DNA of 64,000 nucleotides. Origin: Gracilaria vermiculophylla. Lineage: Eukaryota > Rhodophyta > Florideophyceae > Gracilariales > Gracilariaceae. The notes beneath the pieces were generated by a model. It did not search any database and had not been told where the DNA came from. It saw nothing but the letters and a program-made list of their open reading frames with translations. Below, piece by piece: positions 30,949 to 41,865 of this stretch. The position numbers and the translations under genes were made by a program. How positions within the stretch are numbered: the stretch's first letter is position 1; each line of letters starts with the position of its first letter. The DNA is taken from the NCBI GenBank assembly GCA_019155205.2, contig JAHNZQ020000181.1:1810662-1874661 (forward strand), given 5' to 3'.

Positions 30949-32702
30949 ATGAGCACCGCCTTTGTGAGCATAGCAGCACTGCCGTGCGCTCCGTCTAAAC
31001 CGCTCCGTCGCACTCTGAGACGACGTGACGTACAATGGGAGTGCCGATTACGTCGCTCCGTAATGCCGCATTCTACCTCATTCTCGACCAAACGTCAATC
31101 CCCTCAGACGAAAACCAGAATATGCACCAGTTTGACCGGCGCAACCGTCACTGAGCAGCTCAGACAAGTACGTTACCATTGAGTCTCTTCCTCGCTAGGG
31201 TCTCGGCTAACATTGCCCACGATACCCTTCAGGCTCGAGAGGCCGAGCAAGCAGGAGCAGACCTCCTCGAAATTCGAATTGATTTGCTAGAGGAACGTCA
31301 GGCACAGCAATGGGAGCGCATTTTGAAAGAGGCCCCTCTCCCCACCATCGTCACCAATCGCGCGGCATGGGAAGGGGGAAGGTGCCGCACTTCTGAAGTT
31401 CAAAGGCTGCAAACTCTCGTGCGTGCTGCGCAGCTGGGTGCCCAACACATTGATGTTGAACTCAAGGCTATTCCACTCTTTATGCAATACCTTAAGTCTA
31501 GCGGCTTGTTCTTGCCTTTGTCTTCCGCAAAGCTTATAATTTCTTACCATGACTTTAACCGCTCACTTACTTCTGAACAGATCGATCGTATTCTAAATGA
31601 AATGCATCAAGCCGGCGCTGATGTTTGCAAAATTGCCATGGCTGCTACTTCTGCCCTAGACAATTGCGTAGTATTCGACGCTTTACAAAGATCCTCATAC
31701 ACATCTATCATTCTCGCGATGGGTGAAACAGGACAGCCGTCGAGAATTCTTGCTCCAAAGTATGGTTCGTATCTCACTTTTGCGTCCGTTGGGACTGGCG
31801 TGGAATCCGCTCCCGGACAAATACAAGCCAGCACTTTGAATGAAATGTATCGTTTTAATGAGATTCAGCCTTCGACTCCGGTGTACGGTGTCATTGGCAA
31901 CCCGATCAGTCAATCAATGAGCCCCGCTTTACATAATGCCGCAATGACTGCGAGCGATATTAATGGCGTTTTCGTAGCCTTCAAAGTCGAAAGTCATTGT
32001 CCTGAATTCATTCGCAACATGTGTGACCTCGGTGTCAACGGCTTCGCTGTAACAAAGCCTGGAAAGGAAGTTGCCATGGATGCAATGGATGATGTAGATG
32101 ATGTGGCTCGAAAGATTGGGGCAATGAATACAGTTGTACGACAGATGGATGGAACTTTGAAGGGTTACAATACGGATTGGGCTGCCGCAATATCTGCTGT
32201 TGAGGATTATTTGGATAACGGCATAAATGGGAAACGTGTCGTTTGCATCGGAGCGGGGGGCGCTGGAAGAGCGTTGGTGTTTGGGGCGCTTGAAAAGGGA
32301 GCATCAAAAGTAATTGTTGTGAATCGTACGAAGAGCAAAGCTGCTGGGTTGGTTCGCGACCTTGGTGCCAAGGCGGAAGCTATGTCTTTGGATGAATTCA
32401 ACTCTGCCGTCACAAGTTATGATGTGTTGATGAATACTACAAGTGTAGGAATGTATCCTAATGTGAATGACTCTCCAATCAATTGCCAAAGGTTGACCAA
32501 GGGGGCTGTGGTATTTGATGCTGTTTATAATCCCCTAGAGACCAAACTGATGAAAGAAGCGAGAGCGCAGGGATGTGTCACAGTTTCTGGCCTTGAAATG
32601 TTCGTCCGACAGGCTGCGGGACAATTCCAGTTGTGGTTCCCAAACGTCAATGTCCCTGTCGACGTCATGAGGAAAGTTGTCCTGGAAAAGCTTCGGGCAT
32701 AA
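30949..32702 (+). CDS. Bifunctional 3-dehydroquinate dehydratase / shikimate dehydrogenase, plastid (two exons)
   Basis: Catalyses steps 3 and 4 of the shikimate pathway. Exons 30949-31167 and 31233-32702 give 562 aa. The first ~50 residues (MSTAFVSIAALPCAPSKPLR, Arg/Ser-rich) are a transit peptide with an early Phe. The type I dehydratase starts at TRICTSLTGATVTEQLRQ and, after splicing, AREAEQAGADLLEIRIDLL. Its catalytic His179 (ISYHDF) and Schiff-base Lys206 (ADVCKIAMAA) are present. The dehydrogenase starts at VYGVIGNPISQSMSPALHNA (shikimate-binding SxS). Lys351 in VTKPGKE and Asp388 in GYNTDW form the catalytic pair, and GAGGAGRALVFGALEKGA is the NADP-binding turn. The usual VTxPHKE reads VTKPGKE. 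The fused order matches plants and other algae. Confidence 0.95.
31168..31232 (+). other. Intron of DHQ-SDH (65 nt)
   Basis: CAA/GTACGT ... ACCCTTCAG/GCT. Unspliced, the first frame stops at 31180-31182; spliced, LRQ-AREAEQAGADLLEI aligns without a gap to type I dehydratases. A CTAAC branch-point candidate lies ~25 nt before the acceptor. This is the shortest intron placed here. Confidence 0.88.
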
Positions 32703-33328
32703 GACTATCAGCCCGCACTAGTACAAGTGTCTCATCCTGTGACGATATCTTCGAAGTACTTTAATGTGCGTGGGTTGATAGAAAAAACAGATTTCTTTTG
32801 AAGGACGATACTGCTCTTGATCAAACCTTCTCTTTGATGCCTTTCTTTTATATCAGTCGTTTCTAACAGCAGATTAATCCGTATCCCTGGCGGGAAGGCT
32901 GCTGCATTGATCTTCGCGTTTCCCTTACTGGGACACATGAATAGGGATCTTATCACGAAATTCTGTTCACGGGCTTCCAAGTTTCATTGTAGCTACCTAC
33001 TGAATATCATCCTATGTGTTAGCACGTGAACACAAACATATGGTTGTTACGCAAGAAATGATATGTATGTGGCTTACAAGATACGACAGTAACAAAACGG
33101 TGACAAAGAATTGCGGGTTCCATTGACGTCCTTCTTTTGGCAAATGCACGCTGAGGGATTGTGTCAAGGAAGGAAAATGTTCTCTTCTCTAGCAAAATTG
33201 AGGCAAAGATGTAGTCTGCCGGGGAGTTATATTCTTGTGAGCTCAGCTTGTGCTCGAAGGTGAGCACAAACTCTTGGTTCACGTTAATTGTAGTCAACGG
33301 CTCGCCGACACCCGTTTGCTTTCCAATG
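32703..33328. other. Intergenic region with an open frame joined to the F-box gene
   Basis: This 626-bp region mostly holds 3' sequence. A minus-strand frame 33019-33384 (121 codons) overlaps the last 56 nt of the F-box gene in another phase and has ordinary protein-like composition (VSILTIDIGKQTGVGEPLTT). It may be an alternative C-terminus or chance. Frame 32732-32980 is unremarkable. Confidence 0.4.
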
Positions 33329-34900
33329 TCAATGGTCAAGATCGACACGTTCAAGCCATTGAAGAAGTTGTCGGCGAAGTCCATCGATGTCCACTTTCAA
33401 AAAACGTCGCTCGTATCTGAGAAGACTGTTTAGAGCTGTAATGATCCCTGGGCGAAGTTCCTTTCTTCTTTGGAATGGATACTGAGGAAAGCACAAATCC
33501 ATATTGATGGTTTCCACATGCTCACAGTTTCTTTCCAAGTGATCAATGAATTTCGGGAGGTAATCTAAAAACAGACGATCATTTGCAACTGACGATGATA
33601 CCAAGCCTGATTTGCCTTGTCCTTTTGGATTTCGCAAGCAAAGCATTTTTAGATTCTTAAACCTTTTCAACAATCGTGGGACCGCTCTGGAGTTAGAGAA
33701 GGCCACGAATTCTCGGGATATTTCCAATACATGTACAGAGTTGCGGGAGCTAAAAAGAGTGAGTAAACACTTGCTTAGCTTACTGAAGTTATCTTCATTC
33801 CCTAGCTCGAAGTCAGAACGAAGGTGACACAGAGTTGAGGTCACACGAGTGCGATAGCGCGCTCTCGTCTTTGTTCGCTGATCCGCTTCTAAGAATGTGT
33901 TAACCTCTGCAATGGAGGAAAGGTCAAGCCTAAGAACACCGACAGCGCTGTTGAATCGATGCAAGAAATCCGGAGGGTGCAAAAAATACTGCAAAGGTCG
34001 TGCAGCTGGTCCTTGTAGCTCGACGTGCAATTCTCGTTGTATGGTTTTCACTCTGTGCACAACCATGGACGAGACGTGATGAAGCCCTTCATTGTCAGAC
34101 TCTAGTCGCTCGGCCAGCATGGAGCGAAATATGGGAAAGAAATGAGAACTCGGGGAGTCTCTGTGGGGCTTAACTAAGCATTTTGTCCAAGCGGATCTAG
34201 ATCTGTCCCGCAGCAGGATTGAAGCTGTTTTGATACCACGCAAGTTATGGTCTTTGACATGACGGAAGACCTGGTTGAAAAGAACCGAACTGACTCCTTG
34301 AAAAGATGAACTGAACACACGAACCTGTCCTGCGGCAAAGGCTTGTACGCAGTGTACTCGAGGCTTGATAATGTGCAGAGTCCGTATTGGAGAGAGGCCG
34401 AGAATCTGACCGACTTGAAAAGTAATGGAACCATCATCGGTGAGCTGCAGTGAGCGAAGAGACGGAATGGCTGTCAAAATATGTAACACGAGATCTGATA
34501 TTTCGGCCATGGAAAACGGAGGAAGATGCAGCAGACGCAGTACAGCACTTGTATCAGCGATAACACTGCGAAAGAATCGCGGGTTTGCCACCGGAGAAAG
34601 ATGTTGTTGGTGGTGTGAAGCATCAACCACCACTGGACGTTCTCGCGCGATGGCAAAGAGTGCGGCAAGTCGCTTGCAAGTGAATGCAAAGTAGGTCGCA
34701 TCACGGTAGGAAGCGAGGGCACGGCCGCGTAAAACGGAACCGCTTGGTAGTAGCCTGCGGAAAATGTGCAGCAAGACGTCATCGTGTAAATCCAATAAAC
34801 GATATCTAGACTGGACTCGCGGCTCAATCGCCGAGAGCCAAAGTATACGCCTTCTCTTGAATGCTTGGGGCCAATGGAGTTCGCTTCGCAGACGACGCAT
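33329..34900 (-). CDS. F-box protein, unknown target
   Basis: Predicted 523 aa from ATG 34900. An F-box-like motif at residues ~33-85 reads YRLLDLHDDVLLHIFRRLLP, an insertion, then TYFAFTCKRLAALFAIARER. The remainder has irregular Leu-rich segments (IPSLRSLQLTDDGSITF, LLKRFKNLKMLCLRN, HLERNCEHVETINMDLCF) resembling divergent leucine-rich repeats, as in FBXL-type substrate receptors of SCF ubiquitin ligases. Loops are basic. The frame ends LLQWLERVDLDH and overlaps another open frame at its 3' end. The substrate cannot be inferred. A divergent red-lineage family is likely, as no close relative is recognisable. Confidence 0.65.
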   Translation of the reverse strand: MRRLRSELHWPQAFKRRRILWLSAIEPRVQSRYRLLDLHDDVLLHIFRRLLPSGSVLRGRALASYRDATYFAFTCKRLAALFAIARERPVVVDASHHQQHLSPVANPRFFRSVIADTSAVLRLLHLPPFSMAEISDLVLHILTAIPSLRSLQLTDDGSITFQVGQILGLSPIRTLHIIKPRVHCVQAFAAGQVRVFSSSFQGVSSVLFNQVFRHVKDHNLRGIKTASILLRDRSRSAWTKCLVKPHRDSPSSHFFPIFRSMLAERLESDNEGLHHVSSMVVHRVKTIQRELHVELQGPAARPLQYFLHPPDFLHRFNSAVGVLRLDLSSIAEVNTFLEADQRTKTRARYRTRVTSTLCHLRSDFELGNEDNFSKLSKCLLTLFSSRNSVHVLEISREFVAFSNSRAVPRLLKRFKNLKMLCLRNPKGQGKSGLVSSSVANDRLFLDYLPKFIDHLERNCEHVETINMDLCFPQYPFQRRKELRPGIITALNSLLRYERRFLKVDIDGLRRQLLQWLERVDLDH

Positions 34901-37081
34901 GGTAGAGATTCAGAAGAGCCTGAGTCCGGGGGCGTGAACCCGGGCGGGGGCGTCTGGTAAAGGGTTACTGTATTTATGGTGTTCTGTACGGTGGCAGTTG
35001 TGACCAAGTCGTGGAAATTTGATGTTTAACTGACTGGTCGATTCCACGCACCGTACTGCGAAAGCTTTATCAGTGCTCGTCCTATGCTGTCTCCAGGAAT
35101 GTAGTTGTAGAAGCATTGGGTTGTGATGAACAACAGTTGGGGTCACTGTCGGTGATGTCTCGAGCCAACGTCTGCACGGACCGATTTTGGTGCGCTGATG
35201 ACCGTGCAAAACTGATGGAATTCAATCTGGGATATGCGATTTATTATTTCGTCGTCCCTGCATGCCAATGGAAGTGGAAAGTAACCTAAAAGTAACATCT
35301 CGTACCAAGGGTAGCTGTCGGTCTCGCAAAAGGTATTCTTTCGTTATCTTTTTCGTACGTGATTATTTCTGCGTGCACGGCGTTTTTGCCATGAAAGGGT
35401 TTCCTCCACAAATGATTGCGGGTGCTTGATCACTTATGATCGTTTTCAGCTTGCGGTGTCGTACTTGGGCAGAGGAGCAGCTGCATGAGTTCTTCTGCCA
35501 ATAATAGTGGTACTCGCGTCGACATTGGTTGCTGACCACATATATTGATCTCCCCCGCGAAGATGCAGCAAACTCGTTTTCAACCATGCAGCTTATGGCT
35601 TTCGGTCGCTTTACCTTTCAGATGTGGTAGCTCGTATCGATACCATTTCCAAACTCCAGAATGCTATCGCTCGCTTTCCAGGAGCTTACGTATATCTCTC
35701 GGCCATTGGGATCGCAAAATACCTATGCCAACAAACACGCCACCGCAAGCTGACGAAGCTTGTCTTGTGGGCTGAGAAGCGTGTGAAACGTGAACCATTA
35801 ATTAGTTAAGACGCCTTGGTTTTACGTGGATCATCGAGGGACGCGGACTGTCACCATGAAATCTGTTCATGAACAGTTTGATCCACGTAACACCTTTCGA
35901 TTCGATATCGGGTCTTGACAAGTTTACCAGACTCATGGCAACACACTACCACCTCGGGGCTGTCATCAGTACAGCTGTGGAACGCGAAAAAGAGGCTTTG
36001 GTTTATTTAGTATAAGTGAAAGTTAAGCTGCACAAGACAAGATCCTTGCATGTGTGTGGTGTTTGATGCCTACGATCTTGAATGTTTCAGTGCCAAAGCA
36101 CTGAAACCATCGGCTGGGGCAGAATATCAGTCTTTTTTGCGACAAGAGTGAAGGACTGTTTTGTTAGAAAACGGCCGTAGCTGGCGGCAGCCCGCATTGC
36201 GTGCTGGCGGCTCTCGGAGGAGCTTCGACCTCAAGTGAGATATGTAGACAGCCAGATGTTTGGAACACAGCAGAATGCTTGCAATCGCAGTGTCGACAGG
36301 CGGAGGGAAGCTCAACGCGGTGGAGAAGGCAGTCGACGCGGTGGCGAAGCAAGACGGGCGCAAATGCCAATAATGTATAAACGGGTGGTGGAAGAAACGA
36401 ACTGTTCATACCGTGCTGTGGTGAGCAATGAAAATAGACTCGAGAGCACCGAATTCAAGACGGCCCATCTAGTTCCACACGGACGGGACTCAGGGCGGAA
36501 AGGGGACAAGTACTCACAGTGAATGAGCGGCGACATAGATGTAAGTCGCACTCATGGAAATCGCGTCAAGTTCCACACGTAAGAGGAGACACGATAGTCA
36601 AGGACCGTACATTATATGTGAAGGATTGCAGCGTCGTGGACACCATGGGCGGTGGTTGCGGCGAAAAGACCTGCCACTCGCTGTCTGCACAGGGAAACAC
36701 CAAGCTCGGGTCGAGCCATACCTCAACGAGCTTTGGTGGTCGACGCACCGCTCAAAACGGACAGAGCGTGTAATTGGTGTCAATTTGACTTGCACTGTCG
36801 TAGTTACAGTGCGACCGGCCCTCCGGCTCGGTCCGAACCCAGAGCATATTGGTCATTCCTTGCCATTTTGGTCAGAGCCTGACCCATTGTACCGATCGTC
36901 GGCGGCCGCCACCGCCAGCACCGCATAGTCGACTGACGTCGCTCGTCACCTACGCCACGGGAGCTTATCCCTGACTGCTGCTGCATCTGATTGCATCAAG
37001 ATCTGCCATCCCTACTGACCGCCGCACTCCTGGACGACCTACTGGGACTTATTTTCCGCGTCATTATCCACCTTTCCTGCC
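34901..37081. other. 2.2 kb intergenic region, F-box / AlaRS
   Basis: This region is divergent between the two genes. A possible terminal exon at 35622-35812 is preceded by TTTACCTTTCAG and encodes a helical basic segment ending KRVKREPLIS; no partner exon was found. A 12-bp perfect inverted repeat (35822-35833 / 35879-35890) encloses a 14-bp palindrome. From about 36.1 kb the sequence is GC-richer and carries only short compositional frames. Confidence 0.45.
35822..35890. repeat. Inverted repeat enclosing a perfect palindrome
   Basis: TTACGTGGATCA at 35822-35833 is the exact reverse complement of TGATCCACGTAA at 35879-35890. Between them, CTGTTCATGAACAG (35863-35876) is a perfect palindrome. 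The arms contain an ACGTGG core. The whole can fold as nested hairpins in DNA or RNA; function unknown. Confidence 0.8.
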
Positions 37082-39973
37082 ATGACAGATCCTTCCAACG
37101 GTGATTCCATTCAGTGGCCGGCTTCACGTGTTCGCGGAGAGTTTATAAATTTCTTCGTTGAAAGAAACGAGCACCATTTCATTGCTTCTAGTCCAGTGGT
37201 TCCTCATGATGATCCCACTCTTCTTTTCGCCAATGCCGGCATGAACCAGTTCAAGCCTAAGTTCTTGGGCACTGTCAATCCCGATTCCCCATTGGCCCCG
37301 GTTAAGCGCGCTTGCAACTCACAAAAGTGCATCCGCGCAGGAGGTAAACACAACGATCTTGACGATGTAGGCAAGGATACTTATCATCACACCTTCTTCG
37401 AGATGCTTGGCAACTGGAGCTTTGGTGATTATTTCAAAGAGCAGGCCATCGATATGGCAATGTCGCTTCTCCTGGACGTATACGGCCTACCAAAAGAACG
37501 CGTCTACGCTACGTATTTTGGCGGCGATCAAACGCAGGGGCTTGAACCTGATCTGGAAGCAAAACAGATCTGGCTGAAGCATTTGCCGGAATCTCGCGTC
37601 CTTCCTTTCGATTGCAAGGATAATTTCTGGGAAATGGGTGAGACTGGTCCCTGTGGACCGTGCACGGAGTTACATTTTGATCGTATTGGTGGCCGTGATG
37701 CTGCGTCTTTGGTCAACATGGACGACCCCACAGTCATAGAGATATGGAACCTTGTTTTCATCCAATTTAATAGAGAGCCAGATTCCTCGTTGAGACTTCT
37801 ACCGAGCAAACATGTCGATACAGGCATGGGTTTTGAACGCGTTGTTTCAATACTACAGAATAAGATGTCCAACTACGATACGGATGTGTTCATGCCTATT
37901 TTTGACGCCATACAGAATGCCACTTCGTGCCGGGCGTATACTGGCTTACTGGGTGCAGATGACGTGGATGGTGTCGATATGGCGTATCGCGTCGTCGGAG
38001 ATCACATTCGAACATTGACATTGGCTATTACGGATGGCGCGGTGCCAGATAGCGATGGTCGTGGATATGTGCTGCGACGAATCTTGCGAAGAGCGGTGCG
38101 ATATGGTCGAGAATTTCTCAATGCTCCGCCCAAGTTTTTCTCCAGCCTGGTTGATGCTGTAGTGTCATCCATGGGAGAGGCCTTCCCTGAGCTGCGCGAA
38201 AAACGTGAACATGTGATTGAAGTCGTCGCGCATGAAGAAACCACTTTCCTTCGTACTCTTGATCGCGGAACGGAACGGTTCAAGCAAATTGTCAAGGACT
38301 TGAACGCCACTAACTCTACTGAAATATCTGGTGCTGATGCGTTCTTCTTGTACGACACAATGGGATTCCCGCTTGATCTTACACAGCGTATGGCGGAAGA
38401 AGTTGGCTTCACTGTAGACGAGGAGGGGTACATGGAAGCTATGGGGGCCGCGAAAGAGATGTCGCGCGCAGATCGTGCCACACGAACAGGGGTAAGCGGG
38501 ATTCGGCTTGTTCTTGATGCAGAAGAAACCGCATATCTCACCGGGCAAGACATTGAACCCACTGACGACGACGCCAAATACACTTGGAACCACAAGCCTC
38601 CTGCGCGTGTGATGGCAATTTTTGCTGGTGGCCGAGGCAATTTTGTGCAGAACTCTGAAGGACTTGCAGCAGACGCGAAGTTCGGGGTCATTCTGGATAG
38701 GACATCATTCTATGCTGAAGCGGGAGGACAAGTGGCTGATACCGGCTCTTTGTTGGATGATGGCGACGAAAACATTCTTTTCGAGGTGGAGAACTGTCAA
38801 GTGTATGGTGGTTACATTCTTCACATCGGATCCATGGCCGAAAATGCGCCCGCTTTAACTGTTGGCCAAACTGTCAAGTGTTCCGTTGACTATGAGAACA
38901 GGGGCAGGATTGCTCCAAATCATACGATGACGCATGTTCTTAACTTTGCGCTTCGAGAAGTGCTTGGAGACTCAGTTGACCAGAAGGGCTCCTTGGTTGA
39001 CGCGGCGAAACTGCGATTTGACTTCTCGAACAAATCTGCGCTGACCCCGAAACAGCTTGTCGAAGTTGAAAAAATTGTACGGCGGGTTGTGAAGGAGAGC
39101 AAGACGGTATATACGAAGGTTACACCCCTTGCTGATGCGAAAGCAATTCATTCGCTTCGTGCTGTATTTGGTGAAACATACCCGGATCCGGTAAGGGTAG
39201 TATCTGTTGGCGAACCTGTGGAGGATCTTGTGGCTGATCCAAAGAATCAGGCGTGGGCTGCACTAAGTATAGAGTTCTGCGGCGGAACTCATTTGGGGAA
39301 CACGAAGGAAGCGGAAAGTTTTGTTATCATCGAGGAAAGTGCATTGGCAACAGGTATTCGTCGACTCACGGCGTTTACGAAAGATGCCGCTGTTAAAGCT
39401 ATCAAACGAGGCGAAGAACTCGAAAATAAGGTCACTGAAACAGAAGCAATGGATTCTATGGCTTTGCCAGATATTGTTCCAGGTCTTGTCAACGAAGTGA
39501 ATGAATCCGTCGTACCGGCCGTCTTGAAAATCGCTTTGAGGGAGCGCTTGAGCAAATTGTCGAAGAAGTCCGCCGAGGCTTTGAAGGTGCGATCAAAAGG
39601 GGCGCTCGAGGAAGGTTTGTTGAAGGCCGAGAAAGAGGTATCAAATGTTAGGGAAAATGGAGGTTCTCTGGCTGTTGTGCTTGTGCCACTGGAAGGAGAC
39701 TCTAAAGGGTTGAGCAAGCTAGTGACGAAGCTGGGTGTTGAGCTTCCAGATGGTGCGGTTATGGGTGTTTCCATAGATCACAAGAAGAATGTTGTGCGCT
39801 GTTGCGCAACCAGCAAGGCATTCCCAGTGAACAAATGGGTAACTACAACTATGTCTACTTTCAAAGGAAAAGGAGGTGGAAAACCAACAAATGCTAACGG
39901 AACCGCACCGTTCGTTGACGATGAACAAGTACAGAATCTTGTCAACTTTGCGAGAAGCTGGAGCAATGTATAA
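37082..39973 (+). CDS. ALARS: Alanyl-tRNA synthetase
   Basis: Charges tRNA-Ala and clears mischarged Ser/Gly. Predicted 963 aa from ATG 37082, single exon, normal length. The class II catalytic core reads VRGEFINFFVERNEHHFIAS, LLFANAGMNQFKPKFLG (motif 1/2 region), CIRAGGKHNDLDDVG, FEMLGNWSFGDYFKEQAI, and RILRRAVRYGRE (motif 3). The editing domain has zinc ligands His614 and His618 (HTMTHVLNFAL) and Cys733/His737 (FCGGTHLGN), so both editing motifs are intact. The C-terminal C-Ala domain includes a Gly-rich GKGGGKPTNANG segment. No transit peptide precedes the catalytic domain from this Met, so this form is likely cytosolic. An organellar form from another start cannot be excluded, since plants use one gene for several compartments. 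Confidence 0.97.
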   Translation: MTDPSNGDSIQWPASRVRGEFINFFVERNEHHFIASSPVVPHDDPTLLFANAGMNQFKPKFLGTVNPDSPLAPVKRACNSQKCIRAGGKHNDLDDVGKDTYHHTFFEMLGNWSFGDYFKEQAIDMAMSLLLDVYGLPKERVYATYFGGDQTQGLEPDLEAKQIWLKHLPESRVLPFDCKDNFWEMGETGPCGPCTELHFDRIGGRDAASLVNMDDPTVIEIWNLVFIQFNREPDSSLRLLPSKHVDTGMGFERVVSILQNKMSNYDTDVFMPIFDAIQNATSCRAYTGLLGADDVDGVDMAYRVVGDHIRTLTLAITDGAVPDSDGRGYVLRRILRRAVRYGREFLNAPPKFFSSLVDAVVSSMGEAFPELREKREHVIEVVAHEETTFLRTLDRGTERFKQIVKDLNATNSTEISGADAFFLYDTMGFPLDLTQRMAEEVGFTVDEEGYMEAMGAAKEMSRADRATRTGVSGIRLVLDAEETAYLTGQDIEPTDDDAKYTWNHKPPARVMAIFAGGRGNFVQNSEGLAADAKFGVILDRTSFYAEAGGQVADTGSLLDDGDENILFEVENCQVYGGYILHIGSMAENAPALTVGQTVKCSVDYENRGRIAPNHTMTHVLNFALREVLGDSVDQKGSLVDAAKLRFDFSNKSALTPKQLVEVEKIVRRVVKESKTVYTKVTPLADAKAIHSLRAVFGETYPDPVRVVSVGEPVEDLVADPKNQAWAALSIEFCGGTHLGNTKEAESFVIIEESALATGIRRLTAFTKDAAVKAIKRGEELENKVTETEAMDSMALPDIVPGLVNEVNESVVPAVLKIALRERLSKLSKKSAEALKVRSKGALEEGLLKAEKEVSNVRENGGSLAVVLVPLEGDSKGLSKLVTKLGVELPDGAVMGVSIDHKKNVVRCCATSKAFPVNKWVTTTMSTFKGKGGGKPTNANGTAPFVDDEQVQNLVNFARSWSNV

Positions 39974-40821
39974 TCAGAATATTGAGTTCAGAGCTGTACT
40001 TGTATAACAGCCTTGTACAGTGAACGTGATTTGCTGCTTGAAGACAAGGGGTTTTAGTTGATGGGTGTGGTAGCAATCCCAGCCCAACATGCTAGGTAGG
40101 ATCTGTTTGCTAGAACTCCATATCAAAAAACGTTTACCCTCTTCATCTTCGACACTTATTCATTTGATTTGCAAATCGTTCTGAGCGCCAACGGAACTTG
40201 AGGACATCACTAGCATAAACGTAGTGGTCGGGAATGACTCGTTGAGCCCGAGCGATCCGTGAGAACAATTTTTAAATGTAAGAGGGTCAGAATGCCCAGC
40301 TGATTTCTTACTCGTCGAACAACGGATGTCCTTGCTCTCGGGTCCGGTAAAGGGGTTCGGTTGACCCACTAAAGCTTCAAATACTGTATGCGCGTCACGT
40401 CCGCCCCTCTGTTTTTCATTCCGGGAAATTGCTTAAAGTTCTGTTGTCACAATGGAAATACTTCCCAGGATAAAACGCTTTGAGATTCACAAAACACTGA
40501 TCGCTCGCAACAAGTCTGTTGTAAGGTACCTTACGTCGGTGAGTCCCCTGCAGTGGATGCAAAACGGCTGGCCATGAAAAATGCCTAAATATTTCTTGAT
40601 CTTGTTTCTGATCAGCATGCAGCACGGCGTCTTTGGATTTGAAGATAAACATGAGGTAATAGATATTCTTCGAAGGTGAGCAATAGGGAAAACCAAGACA
40701 GTCCTTAAAGCGCGAATAACGGCGTTGATAGAAGGACGTCGCCGTAAATATACCTATTCCAAGTGTCGTATATCCCAATTACGACGCTTCCTTGATCCCG
40801 TGGTGGAATCGCAAGTTATAG
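39974..40821. other. Intergenic region
   Basis: This 848-bp region lies between two plus-strand genes. The minus-strand frame 40416-40778 (120 codons) lacks an initial ATG and matches nothing. No RNA gene is recognised. Confidence 0.5.
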
Positions 40822-41865
40822 ATGTTTGAAGGACGGTCATCAAGCTTTATCGGGAACATTTGCCTTTCTCACAACCCATGGTCGAGAGGTAGAAACTTTA
40901 ATGTTTCGAGGATAGCGCCATCTCAGGGTTGCCACAGTCGGAATGCATCAATGTGTAGCAGAGGTGAGATATCTAGCCTTAAGAATCCCCGCGTGAAAGA
41001 AGCTAGGGCCATGCTCAATCGACGTCATCGCGAGAAGACGGGACGAATTCTACTGGAAGGTAGACGGCTGGTTTCAGACGGTCTGGAGCAACATCTGAAA
41101 CCCATTGAGTTTTTCTACACGAAACTAGCTCTGGAACGGAGTCCTGAAAATATGTCCCTTCTATCTTTGATGCGAAGTCGAGGCGCTAAAGACTATATAG
41201 TTCCAGACTATGTTATTCGTTCTTTTTCTGACACAGTTAATCCTCAAGTGAGTTAATTTTGTGAAGCAGAACATCTTCTTCTCGTCAATTCATGTTTATC
41301 TGAATCTGACCATTGCGAGGCTTATTCTTTTCAGGGTTTGGTTGGAATTTTCGAAAAGCCCAATCCATCCTTACCGGCATCACCAAGAATGTCTTTGATA
41401 TGTGATGAAGTTCGTGACCCAGGAAACCTAGGTGGCTTACTTCGATGCGCAGCAGCAGCAGGAGTTCAGTTTGTAGCCCTAACTCCCAGGTGTGCCGATG
41501 CGTGGAGTCTGAAAGCTCTTCGTGCGGGAATGGGTGCTCAGTTCCGTGTTCCCGTTCGTCAGGGAATCACCTGGGATGACATCATTGACTATATGAAGAA
41601 AAACGAGATTAAGATTCGAGTAGCTGATGGATTCGCTGTGAGAAACTACAGTCTCGTTGACTGGACCATTCCTAGTGCTCTTGTGGTTGGCTCTGAAGCC
41701 ACTGGTCCAAGTGAGGCAGCTTGTCATGCGGCCCATGAAAAGATCGTGATACCGATGTCAAAGGATGTTGAGAGCTTGAACGTCGCGATGGCTGGAGCAA
41801 TCATTCTCTTTGAGGCAAAGCGCCAGCGTGATAGCATGTTTTCACCTTCACCCGTACAGCATTAA
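40822..41865 (+). CDS. SpoU/TrmH-family 2'-O-ribose RNA methyltransferase (two exons)
   Basis: SPOUT-fold enzyme methylating ribose 2'-OH in rRNA (MRM3/RlmB type) or tRNA. Exons 40822-41247 and 41335-41865 give 318 aa. The substrate-binding N-domain begins after ~48 residues: SLKNPRVKEARAMLNRRHRE, TGRILLEGRRLVSDGLEQ. The catalytic SPOUT domain contains motif 1 (VRDPGNLGGLLRCAAAAG with the key Arg/Asn), motif 2 (ALVVGSEATGPS) and motif 3 (IPMSKDVESLNVAMAGAIIL), all complete, so it should be active. The long N-terminus (MFEGRSSSFIGNICLSHNPW, Arg/Ser-rich) suggests organelle import. MRM3 in mitochondria is the nearest named analogue, but a plastid location is equally possible. Confidence 0.9.
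41248..41334 (+). other. Intron of SpoU methyltransferase (87 nt)
   Basis: CAA/GTGAGT ... TTATTCTTTTCAG/GGT with a pyrimidine-rich tract. Phase 0. It joins SDTVNPQ to GLVGIFEKP. Confidence 0.9.

Noticed and set aside
40416..40778. 120-codon minus frame, considered as a small mitochondrial protein
   Set aside because: No starting ATG (TTG preceded directly by a stop), no convincing splice site upstream and no family match.
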